DNA of 15,722 nucleotides from Leptospiraceae bacterium (GTDB lineage Bacteria; Spirochaetota; Leptospiria; Turneriellales; Turneriellaceae), in NCBI GenBank assembly GCA_025057195.1, contig JANWWX010000005.1:1-15722 (forward strand), in the 5' to 3' direction. The notes under the pieces are model-generated. The model was not told the DNA's origin, did not search any database, and was given only the letters and a program-made list of their open reading frames with translations. The position numbers and the translations under genes are program-made. Shown here one piece after another: positions 1 through 8,138 of the stretch (position 1 is its first letter; the number at the start of each line of letters is the position of its first letter).

Positions 1-1045
1 CACTGGTGCGGCCAAAACATATATTGAGGATCTGCGCGAAGAGTTTGTGCGCGACTATGTTTTCCCGATGCTGCGGGCGTCTGCCGTCTATGAGATGCGC
101 TACCTTTTGGGGACATCGATTGCGCGCCCGCTGATCGCCAAGCGCCAGGTCGAAATCGCGATGAAGGAAGGTGCCGATGCTGTTGCCCACGGTGCCACAG
201 GCAAAGGCAATGACCAGGTGCGTTTCGAACTGACCTATATGGCGCTTAACCCAAAACTGAAAATCATCGCACCCTGGCGGATATGGCAATTCCGTGGCCG
301 AGAAGATCTACTGCGCTATGCCCAAGAGGAAAATATTCCCGTCACTGCGACAGCAGAAAAACCCTACTCGATTGACCGCAATGCACTGCATGTCAGCTAT
401 GAAGGTGGCATCCTCGAAGACCCATGGCACGAATTCAAAGAAGACATGTTTTTGCTCACCACTAGCCCTGAAAAGGCTCCCGACACTCCGGAAGTAGTCG
501 AAATTGAATTTGCCGGCGGCAATGCCATCGCAGTCAACGGGGAAAAGCTTTCGCCTTATGCCCTTTTAGCCAAGCTCAATAAAATCGGTGCTCGCCACGG
601 TGTCGGCCGCATCGACATTGTCGAAAACCGTTTGGTCGGTATCAAGTCGCGCGGTGTCTATGAAACTCCAGGCGGTACCATATTGCACTTAGCGCACCGT
701 GATCTTGAATCGATCACGCTCGAGCGCAATTTGCAGCACCTCAAAGATGAACTCAGCCTGCGCTATGCCCGATTGGTTTATAACGGGCAGTGGTTCACAC
801 CAGAACGGGAGGCGCTGCAGGCATTCATCGACCATGCCAACCGTGTGGTCAATGGCGTTGTCAAAGTCAAACTCTTCAAGGGCAATGCGCTGGTCGTCGC
901 CCGCCGTTCACCCAATTCGCTCTACGACGCGGCGCTCGCTTCTTTTGAACGCGACGAAGTCTATAACCAAAAAGATGCCGAGGGGTTCATCCGCCTTTTT
1001 GCCTTGACCGCACGCAACAGTTACCGCCAGTATAAGGACTCTTAG
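1..1045 (+). CDS. argG: argininosuccinate synthase, 5' end outside window
   Basis: Joins citrulline and aspartate using ATP to make argininosuccinate, the penultimate step of arginine synthesis, in the cytosol. The reading frame is open from base 2, so the gene enters from the left; 347 codons are visible, and for a family of about 400 residues some 50-60 N-terminal residues, including the ATP-binding loop, are missing. Recognisable family segments are [36 protein letters not shown], the [19 protein letters not shown] region and [20 protein letters not shown]. The GTG at 47 is an internal valine codon, not a start. It is followed after 2 bases by a small unknown gene, probably in the same transcript. 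The identification is secure from conserved blocks; the complete N-terminus cannot be assessed. Confidence 0.97.
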   Translation, partial: TGAAKTYIEDLREEFVRDYVFPMLRASAVYEMRYLLGTSIARPLIAKRQVEIAMKEGADAVAHGATGKGNDQVRFELTYMALNPKLKIIAPWRIWQFRGREDLLRYAQEENIPVTATAEKPYSIDRNALHVSYEGGILEDPWHEFKEDMFLLTTSPEKAPDTPEVVEIEFAGGNAIAVNGEKLSPYALLAKLNKIGARHGVGRIDIVENRLVGIKSRGVYETPGGTILHLAHRDLESITLERNLQHLKDELSLRYARLVYNGQWFTPEREALQAFIDHANRVVNGVVKVKLFKGNALVVARRSPNSLYDAALASFERDEVYNQKDAEGFIRLFALTARNSYRQYKDS

Positions 1046-1047
1046 GT

Positions 1048-1503
1048 ATGGCGACGTTGCAGAGTTTTGTTTCTCCCGAAAATTGGTACTCGCTGCAGTA
1101 CCCACGCACTTGGGAAATGGAGGTCATTGAGGGCATCCCCACATTTTTTGATGGAATCAGCCCGTATGGCGGTGCGCTGCAGTTTTTTGCCGCCAACCTC
1201 ACCGGCCAGGCCAACGAAGCGATGCTGCGCGAATCGCCGTTTTTGGCCGGCAACTCTCTGCAGGAAAAAATGGAGCTTTTCCTCAGCCAGCAAGGTGTCT
1301 CTCCTGTAGGCATCCATTCTTTGGAACGCGACCAGACCCTAATGAAAGTCTGTGAATACCGCAGCGGTGGGCACTTTTTCTTGGCGCTGATGGCTGAGCG
1401 CGGCAGCATTTTCGTGTTAGCGCTTTATAATTGCAAGGGTGAACCCGACGAGGCAGAGGCCATGACCGTGGGCAAGATCCTGCAGTCGCTGACGTTGCTA
1501 TAG
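1048..1503 (+). CDS. small conserved-looking cytosolic protein, function unknown
   Basis: A 151-residue protein that I do not recognise with certainty. It starts with ATG 2 bases after the argG stop. An AAGGA at 1034-1038, inside the end of argG, is placed correctly to serve as its ribosome site, so it is probably cotranscribed and coupled. No signal peptide, membrane segment or Cys motif is visible. The pattern of aromatic beta-strand segments (NWYSLQYPRTWEME, GGALQFFAANL, HFFLALMAERGSIFVLALYN) and a helical middle (LQEKMELFLSQQ) resembles small Mog1/PsbP-like or DUF1795-type folds; this is a weak inference from pattern only. It ends in a shared palindrome CTATAG with murD on the other strand: TAG at 1501-1503 ends this gene and CTA at 1498-1500 is the murD stop. 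Nothing links it to arginine synthesis other than position. Confidence 0.8.
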   Translation: MATLQSFVSPENWYSLQYPRTWEMEVIEGIPTFFDGISPYGGALQFFAANLTGQANEAMLRESPFLAGNSLQEKMELFLSQQGVSPVGIHSLERDQTLMKVCEYRSGGHFFLALMAERGSIFVLALYNCKGEPDEAEAMTVGKILQSLTLL

Positions 1504-2877
1504 TTTTTGCACCAGCGCGCGGAAAAAATCCCCACGCTCCTCAAAACTCCGGAAACGGTCCCACGAAGTGGCCGCAGGAGAAAGCAGCACCGTCGCAGTT
1601 TTAGCGCCAACCTCCTGGATTGCCGCCAAGGCTGACTGCAGGGCGTCCTCTAAATTCGGTACGATGGCAAAATCTGTAAAGCCCGCTTTGCGGAAATCGT
1701 CTGCCATGATTGTACGGCATTCGCCATAAACGAATGCGCGCGCCTTTTTGGCCAAGAGGGCTTGCGCTAGTGCCTGGTAGTTTTCGCCTTTGCTGCGCCC
1801 GCCCAAAAGCACAAAGACCGGTGCTGCCGCATTTGCCAAGGCGGTCATCGCCGCCTGCGTGGTGGTCGCCTTACTGTCATTGATAAACACAATTCCTGGG
1901 TAGCGCGGGTTAGTGATGGTCTCAAAGCGGTGCGGCAATGGCTTCAGCTTGCCGATTGCCCGTTCCAACTCTTCCCAACGCAGTTCAGGAAAGACTGCGT
2001 GGATCGCCTCGAGTGCAAAAAGCAAGTTGGCATAGTTGTGGCGGCCTTTGAGGGCACAATCCGCCAGAGAAAAGCGCTGCATCTTAGGGATAAAAATTAG
2101 CGTGTGGTCTTCCACTGCGAAATTCACACCACGCAAAAGGGCAGTATCTACGGCCAGCACCGGTACAGCCTGTGCCGCCAGCGGATGGTGGTCTTTCCAA
2201 TAGGGGGTGGCACCAGGCAAAAGGCTGCTATTGACCACGAGTGGATTTTTTCCTCGCAGCAGCTTTAGCATATTCCACTTGGCGAGACCATACTCCTCAA
2301 TGCTGCTATAGCGGTCGAGATGGTCTGCTGCCAAGTTCAGGAAAATGCCTGCTGCCAAGGCCAATTCCCCTGGTTCTTCCAGTTGGTAGCTGGAAAGCTC
2401 GCAAGCAAGCACCTGCCCCATATAACGCGGTAAGGATAGCACAATTTCGGAAAGTGGAGTCCCAAAATTGCCGCACTCGAGTGCGGGTTTGCCCAAGGCG
2501 CGCAAAAGCTGTGCCACGATCGTGGTGGTGGTGCTTTTGCCGTCGGTACCCGTGATGCCGATAATTGTAAAATCTTTCAGGTATGGCGCGCAGTAGGCGA
2601 CTTCGGTGATGACCGGAATGCCGTGCGCGCGTGCTTTTTGGATAAAGGGATGCCGCAACGGCACGCCGGGTGTGAGTGTCACCACATCGAATTGGCTGCA
2701 CAGCCGATCAAAATCCAAACTGTCGTGCGGGACATGGCTTAAAAGCTGCGCATCGAGCCCTTTGGGAGCAAGTGTGGGGTTGTGGTCATACCATAGCACA
2801 TGGTGGCCGTGCTGTTGCAGTAGTTTTGCATAAGAGTTTCCCGTCTTGCCGCCAGCCCCAATCAGTAAATAGCGCAC
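1498..2877 (-). CDS. murD: UDP-N-acetylmuramoyl-L-alanine--D-glutamate ligase
   Basis: Adds D-glutamate to UDP-MurNAc-L-Ala with ATP, a cytosolic step of peptidoglycan precursor synthesis. It has 459 residues, the usual MurD length. A Rossmann-like N-terminal domain (YLLIGAGGKTGNSYAKLL) binds the UDP end. The ATP loop GITGTDGKST is at about 107-116, AADHLDR at about 183-189, NDSKATT at about 336, and the C-terminal domain carries LLGGRSKGENY and LLSPAATSWDRFRSFEERG, typical of MurD. The start is GTG at 2875-2877, preceded by AGGGG five bases upstream, between it and the pyrG stop. The 8-base gap to pyrG implies one operon and coupled translation. Its 3' end overlaps the convergent 151-residue gene by 6 bases. 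Among Mur ligases, MurD is preferred over MurC/E/F by the length, the SKATT motif and the C-terminal SPAATSWDRF block. Confidence 0.95.
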   Translation of the reverse strand: MRYLLIGAGGKTGNSYAKLLQQHGHHVLWYDHNPTLAPKGLDAQLLSHVPHDSLDFDRLCSQFDVVTLTPGVPLRHPFIQKARAHGIPVITEVAYCAPYLKDFTIIGITGTDGKSTTTTIVAQLLRALGKPALECGNFGTPLSEIVLSLPRYMGQVLACELSSYQLEEPGELALAAGIFLNLAADHLDRYSSIEEYGLAKWNMLKLLRGKNPLVVNSSLLPGATPYWKDHHPLAAQAVPVLAVDTALLRGVNFAVEDHTLIFIPKMQRFSLADCALKGRHNYANLLFALEAIHAVFPELRWEELERAIGKLKPLPHRFETITNPRYPGIVFINDSKATTTQAAMTALANAAAPVFVLLGGRSKGENYQALAQALLAKKARAFVYGECRTIMADDFRKAGFTDFAIVPNLEDALQSALAAIQEVGAKTATVLLSPAATSWDRFRSFEERGDFFRALVQKL

Positions 2878-2885
2878 GGTGACCC

Positions 2886-4557
<1,672 letters not shown>

Positions 4558-4559
<2 letters not shown>

Positions 4560-4576
4560 CCACTGGGCACGTGGTT
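4558..4576. promoter_or_regulatory. inverted repeat over the pyrG -35 box, possible operator
   Basis: AACCAC (4558-4563), a 7-base gap and GTGGTT (4571-4576) form a perfect 6-base inverted repeat with two bases inside the -35 hexamer. A repressor bound there would block the promoter. A short palindrome like this can occur by chance, so this is only suggestive. Confidence 0.3.
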
Positions 4577-4985
4577 ACATCAACCAGTAGTGAGTCCTAT
4601 GTTAGAAGGTCATTATCGAGGCGCTGCGGGAATAATTTTCCCTGCACCCCGAAAAAACGCCCACCAAAAACCTCATCCCCCCGCCTCAAGGCCACCAGGC
4701 ATGAAGCAGCACAGCCTGCGATTAAACGCCACAACCGGGCTGGAATAGTGCTTAGCCATAGCGCGTTGGGGCATAACAAGGATTTTGGCAGCAATATCCT
4801 AAGCAGGGTGCTCAATAAATTCTTGTGGATAGAAGCCTGAGGCCAAAGGGCTTTCTGGAGTAAGCTTGGCTGCTGCGATCGATGCATGCGGCTCATGTTG
4901 AGTGGTGTGCGGTTATACGGTAAATGCACTTTGAATTGATGGAAGCGACGGTGTGATGCGAAGCCTGTGTAAAAATAGAGAGTGG
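4577..4985. other. about 410 bases with no gene seen
   Basis: Between the pyrG control region and the doubtful 134-residue ORF there is no open frame that looks like protein. Open frames on either strand (for example minus 4597-4989) have erratic composition, many Trp/Cys/Arg and no start signals. No tRNA, intrinsic terminator, direct repeat or recognisable transposon remnant was found. It may be decayed sequence. Confidence 0.5.
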
Positions 4986-5390
4986 TCAACGGTCTATAAG
5001 TCTATACAGGAAATCGATTTCTAAATCTTTTTGGATAGCAGCTGTTAGTCGAATATAGTGACTTGGCATGCGATTATCACTAGCCGGTGTGGGTTGACGT
5101 AAAGCATCTGGTATCGCTGAGTATTCGACGAATCTTTGCACCATAGTTTTCGGCAAGATTTTCACTTCACAAGGAATTACTTCTTGCGACATATTTGGAC
5201 AGGAACCGCCTAAAAGGCTGCCACCTATTTGCACCCTCAGATTTTTATTTTCTTTTTTCAAGACCTTGATTTTCGTCACCGATACACCGAATGATAGTGC
5301 CATTTGGTTTGAACAACTTTTGGCATCGTGAAAGCCATGCGATATTAAACGCGTGATTCTCTTCAACCCCTTGTGATTTGCTTTGCCCAC
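4986..5390 (-). CDS. hypothetical protein, doubtful
   Basis: An unrecognised 134-residue ORF starting with GTG at 5388-5390; an in-frame ATG lies at 5301-5303 (residue 30). Composition is protein-like: a basic N-terminus, a stretch VLKKENKNLRVQI at about 42-54 that could be a short coiled coil, then a mixed C-terminal half with few rare residues. It has no signal peptide or membrane segment. Codons look more A/T-rich at third positions than in its neighbours, so it may be a recent arrival or a decaying gene. Neither start has a Shine-Dalgarno, but a promoter-like pair (TTGCTA, 17 bases, TAAATT) ends 6 bases before the GTG, the same arrangement as at pyrG, AHSA1 and the SpoIIE gene. That arrangement is the main reason to list it. 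It follows the hydroxylase gene on the same strand by 84 bases. Confidence 0.38.
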   Translation of the reverse strand: MGKANHKGLKRITRLISHGFHDAKSCSNQMALSFGVSVTKIKVLKKENKNLRVQIGGSLLGGSCPNMSQEVIPCEVKILPKTMVQRFVEYSAIPDALRQPTPASDNRMPSHYIRLTAAIQKDLEIDFLYRLIDR

Positions 5391-5396
5391 GTGGTA

Positions 5397-5425
5397 AATT
5401 TAATTTGGAAAGCTACGGATAGCAA
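5397..5425 (-). promoter_or_regulatory. possible promoter for the 134-residue ORF
   Basis: Minus strand TTGCTA (5425-5420), 17-base spacer, TAAATT (5402-5397), then 6 bases to the GTG at 5390. Each box matches the sigma70 consensus at 4 of 6 positions. Weak alone; listed because spacing and distance to the start agree with the other first-of-operon genes here. Confidence 0.35.
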
Positions 5426-5474
5426 CTTCTCGGTCCACCATAACAAATTGCGAACATGGGGCCAATCATAAACC

Positions 5475-6737
5475 TCACGCAAACTTCTCGCGGTGTCGCC
5501 AGAAATGGCGCACGAGCCAGTAGAGCTGTGCGGCACCCAGCACGGAAGCAGCCACTGTTGCAGCGACCATGAATTTTGGCCAAAGCATGTAGGTGGCGGC
5601 AAAGACGATCAGAATAAAAAATAGCACACGCATAAATTCGAGCCAGACACCCCAACGCTTGCGCATCATGAGCCCGCCTGCAGCGGCAAGTCCGACCAAA
5701 ACCGGGACAGCGAGGATTGCTTGGTAGGAAAGCGGCAGGTTTTTGCTCTGCTGCATGATGAGGAAAATGGGCAAGGTCAAAACGAAAGCAATTCCAGCGT
5801 AGGCCTTGAGAGCTGGTGTATTTTCTGGGTCATATTTGCGATAGGTGGCCGGGTCAATTTCGGGGATCGGCGATTTGCCGCCGAGGTAATCTGGCTTCCA
5901 GCCGGGCGGCTTGAACCAGACGCGCACTTTGTCCCAGCCGCGTGCCTTGCGGGTGAGCTGGATCAGGTGCCAAAAGTAGTGGAGCTGTGTCCAGATGGGA
6001 TTGAAGGTTGTCAGCGGCTTCACCGTGCCATAGTGCGGTTCCTCCTCTTCGGGTTGGAAAGTGCCAAAAAGTTTATCCCAGATGATGAACACGCCGCCAT
6101 GGTTTTTGTCGATGTATTTGGGGTTGACCCCGTGGTGCACGCGGTGGTGCGAGGGGGTATTCATAAAATACTCGAGGAAACCCATTTTTTTGATCAAGCG
6201 AGTATGGATGAAAAACTGGTAGAGGGTATTGAGCTGCGAGCAGACCATGAACTGCAGTGGTGAAAATCCCACAACGGCCATTGGCAAATAATACGGAAAA
6301 GAAAATAGGCGTTGGAATGCACCCTGGCGCAACGCGACAGCAAGGTTATATTCCTGGCTGGAGTGGTGTGCCTCGTGCGTGCCCCACAGGAATGCGATGT
6401 TGTGCGCATTGCGGTGGAATATGTAATAAATGAGGTCAACGAGAATAAATACTAAAATCCAGGTCCAAATGTTGACCGGAATGCCATAGCCTTGCCCTGG
6501 CACAAGTTCCTTCGGCCGGTGCACCCACTCAAAAAGCGCCACATACGCACCAAAAAGCAGGACTTTGGTGAAAACGCCGACGAGCTCCTGCAGCATGCCG
6601 GCACTCAAATCGGAGATCGCATCGTTGAAACGATAGACATCTTTTTTCATGATGAGCGCTGCCACCACTTCAATCGCGATCGAGATGAAAAAGATAGGAA
6701 CTGCAAGTGCAATGAGATTGGAAAATTGGGTTTCCAT
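5475..6737 (-). CDS. membrane di-iron fatty acid hydroxylase/sterol desaturase family, alkylglycerol monooxygenase-like
   Basis: A 420-residue membrane oxygenase that should use a histidine-bound di-iron centre and O2 on a lipid substrate. The metal-binding pattern is complete: H108-x3-H112 (HRNAH), H121-x2-H124-H125 (HEAHH) and H198-x2-H201-H202 (HRVHH). The segments SSQEYNLAVALRQ and HHGVNPKYIDKNHGGVFIIWDKLFGTF are close to what I know of alkylglycerol monooxygenase (TMEM195/AGMO), which cleaves ether lipids using tetrahydrobiopterin. Hydrophobic segments lie at about 7-30, 45-70, 88-107, 311-328, 338-357 and 368-405; the last three form a C-terminal extension. Translation start is well fixed: GGAGG five bases before the ATG. 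It is the second gene of an operon, 2 bases after the AHSA1-family gene. Substrate is inferred; sterol or fatty-acid hydroxylation is also possible. Confidence 0.88.
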   Translation of the reverse strand: METQFSNLIALAVPIFFISIAIEVVAALIMKKDVYRFNDAISDLSAGMLQELVGVFTKVLLFGAYVALFEWVHRPKELVPGQGYGIPVNIWTWILVFILVDLIYYIFHRNAHNIAFLWGTHEAHHSSQEYNLAVALRQGAFQRLFSFPYYLPMAVVGFSPLQFMVCSQLNTLYQFFIHTRLIKKMGFLEYFMNTPSHHRVHHGVNPKYIDKNHGGVFIIWDKLFGTFQPEEEEPHYGTVKPLTTFNPIWTQLHYFWHLIQLTRKARGWDKVRVWFKPPGWKPDYLGGKSPIPEIDPATYRKYDPENTPALKAYAGIAFVLTLPIFLIMQQSKNLPLSYQAILAVPVLVGLAAAGGLMMRKRWGVWLEFMRVLFFILIVFAATYMLWPKFMVAATVAASVLGAAQLYWLVRHFWRHREKFA

Positions 6738-6739
6738 AA

Positions 6740-7267
6740 CTACCTCCTTTTTGTGGTTTTGCGGCTAGTAGCTTTTTTTGTGTTTTTTGCTTTGCGGACA
6801 ACACGGCCGGCACTGGCGTGCGGCTTGCCGGAATTTCGGGTCACACGTTTCTGGGATTCGGCTTTCTTGCCATTGATTTTCGCAAAATAGCGCTGCATCG
6901 GATCCACATAATACTCAAACCAGCCTTCTTGGTATTCTGCGGCTTTGCCAGGAGGCAAATCGCTATGCTCTATTTCTACTTCGGTCACGCCGAACTTCTC
7001 GCTGAGTTGGATGGCCACCACCGAGTCAGGGTCTTCATCATGGAATTCCTTGGCGCGCCAGCTCTGCACGATCTTACGGTTTTCAATTAAGAGCAGATTT
7101 TTTCCCTCGACATAGCCATCCCACACGCTGAAGGAACCTCCCACCTCACGCGACATCACTGCTTTTTTGCCGGTCATCGCGGTATGCTGCGCACTGTCGA
7201 GCCAGGCATCGTAAACTTGCTTCGCGGTCGCCGGCAGGCTGAATCGGATATGCACTTTATCCTGCAT
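6740..7267 (-). CDS. AHSA1/SRPBCC-family protein with a lysine-rich tail
   Basis: A 175-residue protein. Residues 1-130 look like an activator-of-Hsp90-ATPase-1-like (START/Bet v1 superfamily) domain, which forms a hydrophobic ligand pocket: VHIRFSLPATAKQVYDAWLD at the start, GGSFSVWDGYVEGKNLLLIE, then IVQSWRA, VEIEHSDLP and a C-terminal helix with the EGWFEYYVDPMQRYF segment, all typical of the family. Residues 131-175 form a separate low-complexity tail with about 17 Lys/Arg in 45, resembling nucleic-acid or phospholipid binding tails; it is not part of the usual domain. ATG at 7265-7267 has no Shine-Dalgarno but a promoter-like pair just upstream. The last codons (AAA AGG AGG TAG) double as the ribosome site of the hydroxylase gene. 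A role in presenting a lipid or cofactor to the hydroxylase is speculation from linkage. Confidence 0.85.
   Translation of the reverse strand: MQDKVHIRFSLPATAKQVYDAWLDSAQHTAMTGKKAVMSREVGGSFSVWDGYVEGKNLLLIENRKIVQSWRAKEFHDEDPDSVVAIQLSEKFGVTEVEIEHSDLPPGKAAEYQEGWFEYYVDPMQRYFAKINGKKAESQKRVTRNSGKPHASAGRVVRKAKNTKKATSRKTTKRR
6743..6750 (-). promoter_or_regulatory. strong ribosome binding site for the hydroxylase, inside the preceding gene
   Basis: Minus strand AAAGGAGG, five bases before the hydroxylase ATG. The same bases encode the last Lys-Arg-Arg of the AHSA1-family protein, so the basic tail end and the ribosome site are mutually constrained and translation of the two genes is likely coupled. 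Confidence 0.85.
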
Positions 7268-7274
7268 CGAGCAA

Positions 7275-7302
7275 AGTATGATTCAAGTATTTACTGCAGC
7301 AA
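7275..7302 (-). promoter_or_regulatory. promoter of the AHSA1-hydroxylase operon, possibly leaderless
   Basis: Minus strand TTGCTG (7302-7297), 16-base spacer, CATACT (7280-7275), then 7 bases to the ATG at 7267. There is no Shine-Dalgarno before that ATG. Both boxes match consensus at 4 of 6 positions, so moderate support only. Confidence 0.45.
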
Positions 7303-7328
7303 CTAAATTTTAGTCTCTTGGCCATTGG

Positions 7329-7548
7329 TAAGTACCCAAGCATTGGTTTTTTGGAGAAAATTTCACAAACACAGAGAATCCACAGAGTCACAGCGGATGC
7401 ACAAATCCAACTACTGTGTTGCTATCAAAATCCTCTTTGCTATCGTTTCGTGTTGCCTGCCGTGGGAGGAGATGGGGATTTTGCCGATGGAAATATCAAA
7501 AATTCCGTGTAAATATCCCCCGTAGCGCCCCACATTTTGATTTTCATG
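7329..7548 (-). repeat. interspersed repeat, copy A
   Basis: This stretch aligns by eye over its whole length with 15521-15720. Matching blocks run in the same order: TAAGTA and CATTGGTT near the left end, AATCCAA, CAAAATCCT, CTATCGTTT, a shared GTGTAAATAT, and a perfect 22-base block at 7527-7548 (equal to 15699-15720). Small length differences occur only left of the CTATCG block. Strand is given from the conserved reading frame. No terminal inverted repeats or target duplications were recognised. Confidence 0.75.
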
Positions 7549-7673
7549 CCGTAATTACTGAAAAACAGTCCACGGTCTTCAGCTTCCAGATGTTCCGCCC
7601 CTGGAGCAATCCTCTCTTCAGCCAAGCATAGCATCACGAATACAAGATGCGACACCGACCAACGCAAGGCCAT
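7440..7673 (-). CDS. small ORF in the interspersed repeat, possible secreted peptide
   Basis: A 77-residue ORF with ATG at 7671-7673 and stop TAG at 7440-7442. Residues 1-20 (MALRWSVSHLVFVMLCLAEE) are hydrophobic like a signal peptide or membrane segment; no known domain is seen. The last 35 residues, starting MKIKMWGATGDIYTEFL, match the C-terminus of a second ORF at 15612-15719 at 23 of 35 positions with the same stop codon and no gaps. By my count of 25 base differences, 12 are at first, 2 at second and 11 at third codon positions, which favours coding on this strand. The start is uncertain: there is no Shine-Dalgarno, and the ATG sits at the edge of a 44-base tandem duplication, with TAA in frame five codons upstream. 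It may instead be the remnant of a longer gene. Confidence 0.42.
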   Translation of the reverse strand: MALRWSVSHLVFVMLCLAEERIAPGAEHLEAEDRGLFFSNYGMKIKMWGATGDIYTEFLIFPSAKSPSPPTAGNTKR

Positions 7674-7755
7674 GGTAACAGGAGGTTACCGAGGCTGTGT
7701 GCGCCAAGGAGCGCTATGGTAACAGGAGGTTACCGAAGCTGTGTGCGCCAAGGAG
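7672..7755. repeat. 44-base tandem duplication with internal palindrome
   Basis: Two units in a row, 7672-7715 and from 7716. The first 40 bases of each unit differ at one position (G at 7692, A at 7736). Each contains the perfect inverted repeat GGTAAC-AGGAG-GTTACC (7674-7690 and 7718-7734). The dyads are spaced 44 bases apart, close to four DNA turns. On the plus strand the loop carries AGGAGG. The array touches the ATG of the minus-strand small ORF. Two units are too few for a CRISPR. Confidence 0.85.
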
Positions 7756-7972
7756 GGCAAGCACACAGCAGCACGCAGCAATGCCAGGCTATGCAATGAA
7801 CTATAGGTTTCCATATCCCAGTACACTTGTACAATGGTGATGCCGTCGCTGCCATCGTTGTGCGTACGGAGTTTTTGCCGTGGCGGTGGGTACCGGATGA
7901 TAACTTTTCTGTCATCCGTCCTCTGTCTTTTGTCCCCTGAAAAATTAAATACCTAAAAAACGCAGAATTTTT
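7756..7972. other. gene-free stretch with one stem-loop
   Basis: No supported gene. CGGATGA (7894-7900) and TCATCCG (7912-7918) can pair perfectly around an 11-base loop; the sequence that follows is pyrimidine-rich but not a clean U-tract, so I do not call it a terminator. Nothing else was recognised. Confidence 0.4.
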
Positions 7973-7989
7973 TCAGGTTTTCTGAAAAA
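7969..7989. terminator. AT-rich hairpin, weak terminator candidate
   Basis: TTTTTCAG (7969-7976), loop GTTTT, CTGAAAAA (7982-7989), followed on the plus strand by six T. The stem is perfect but has only two G-C pairs. It covers the stop codon of the 38-residue minus-strand ORF. It could work as a bidirectional terminator, but no upstream plus-strand gene is close. Confidence 0.3.
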
Positions 7990-8089
7990 TTTTTTGCCGG
8001 GCTGTGGTTTGAAGGACTTTTACATAGAACTCAGTGTGCTGTGTGGCTTGTGTTTTTTGATCCTTTGCTTGGGTGGTTGTGCTTTTCAT
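7973..8089 (-). CDS. possible 38-residue protein
   Basis: ATG at 8087-8089 is preceded by AAGGAG (8099-8094) with a 4-base gap, one of the best ribosome sites in the window. The frame ends with TGA at 7973-7975, inside a hairpin. The product is hydrophilic and rich in Lys, Thr and Gln (it begins MKSTTTQAKDQKTQ and ends in QKIFQKT); no signal peptide or known motif. The frame is open further upstream to 8203, but that extension runs antisense over the lipoprotein start and has no ribosome site. It is divergent from the lipoprotein gene, with 49 bases between the starts. Small basic proteins of this type cannot be assigned by eye; it could also be chance. Confidence 0.35.
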   Translation of the reverse strand: MKSTTTQAKDQKTQATQHTEFYVKVLQTTARQKIFQKT

Positions 8090-8128
8090 GATGCTCCTTT
8101 TTGCTTGACGTAGGGATTTTGAAAAATC

Positions 8129-8138
8129 GCCGGCCGGC
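8129..8138. other. 10-base palindrome just before the lipoprotein ATG
   Basis: GCCGGCCGGC is a perfect palindrome that ends at the base before the ATG at 8139, where a ribosome site would be expected. It lies between two divergent starts, so it could be a protein-binding site or a translation-affecting structure. It may be chance in GC-rich sequence. Confidence 0.3.

Noticed and set aside
4597..4989. Minus-strand 130-codon frame downstream of the 134-residue ORF
   Set aside because: Erratic composition with many Leu, Arg, Trp and Cys, no start signal, overlaps the 134-residue ORF end in another frame, no motif.
7360..7400. CACAGAG-type short repeats
   Set aside because: CACAGAG occurs twice, 13 bases apart, with CACAG again soon after; such simple A/C-rich repeats arise easily and this part is not conserved in repeat copy B.
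7318..7512. Plus-strand ORF across repeat copy A
   Set aside because: A matching frame and stop exist in copy B, but base changes fall mainly on positions 2 and 3 with position 1 conserved, unlike a coding frame; the best conserved part lies beyond its stop.
7672..7759. CRISPR array
   Set aside because: Only two units, directly abutting with no unique spacers; it is a simple tandem duplication.
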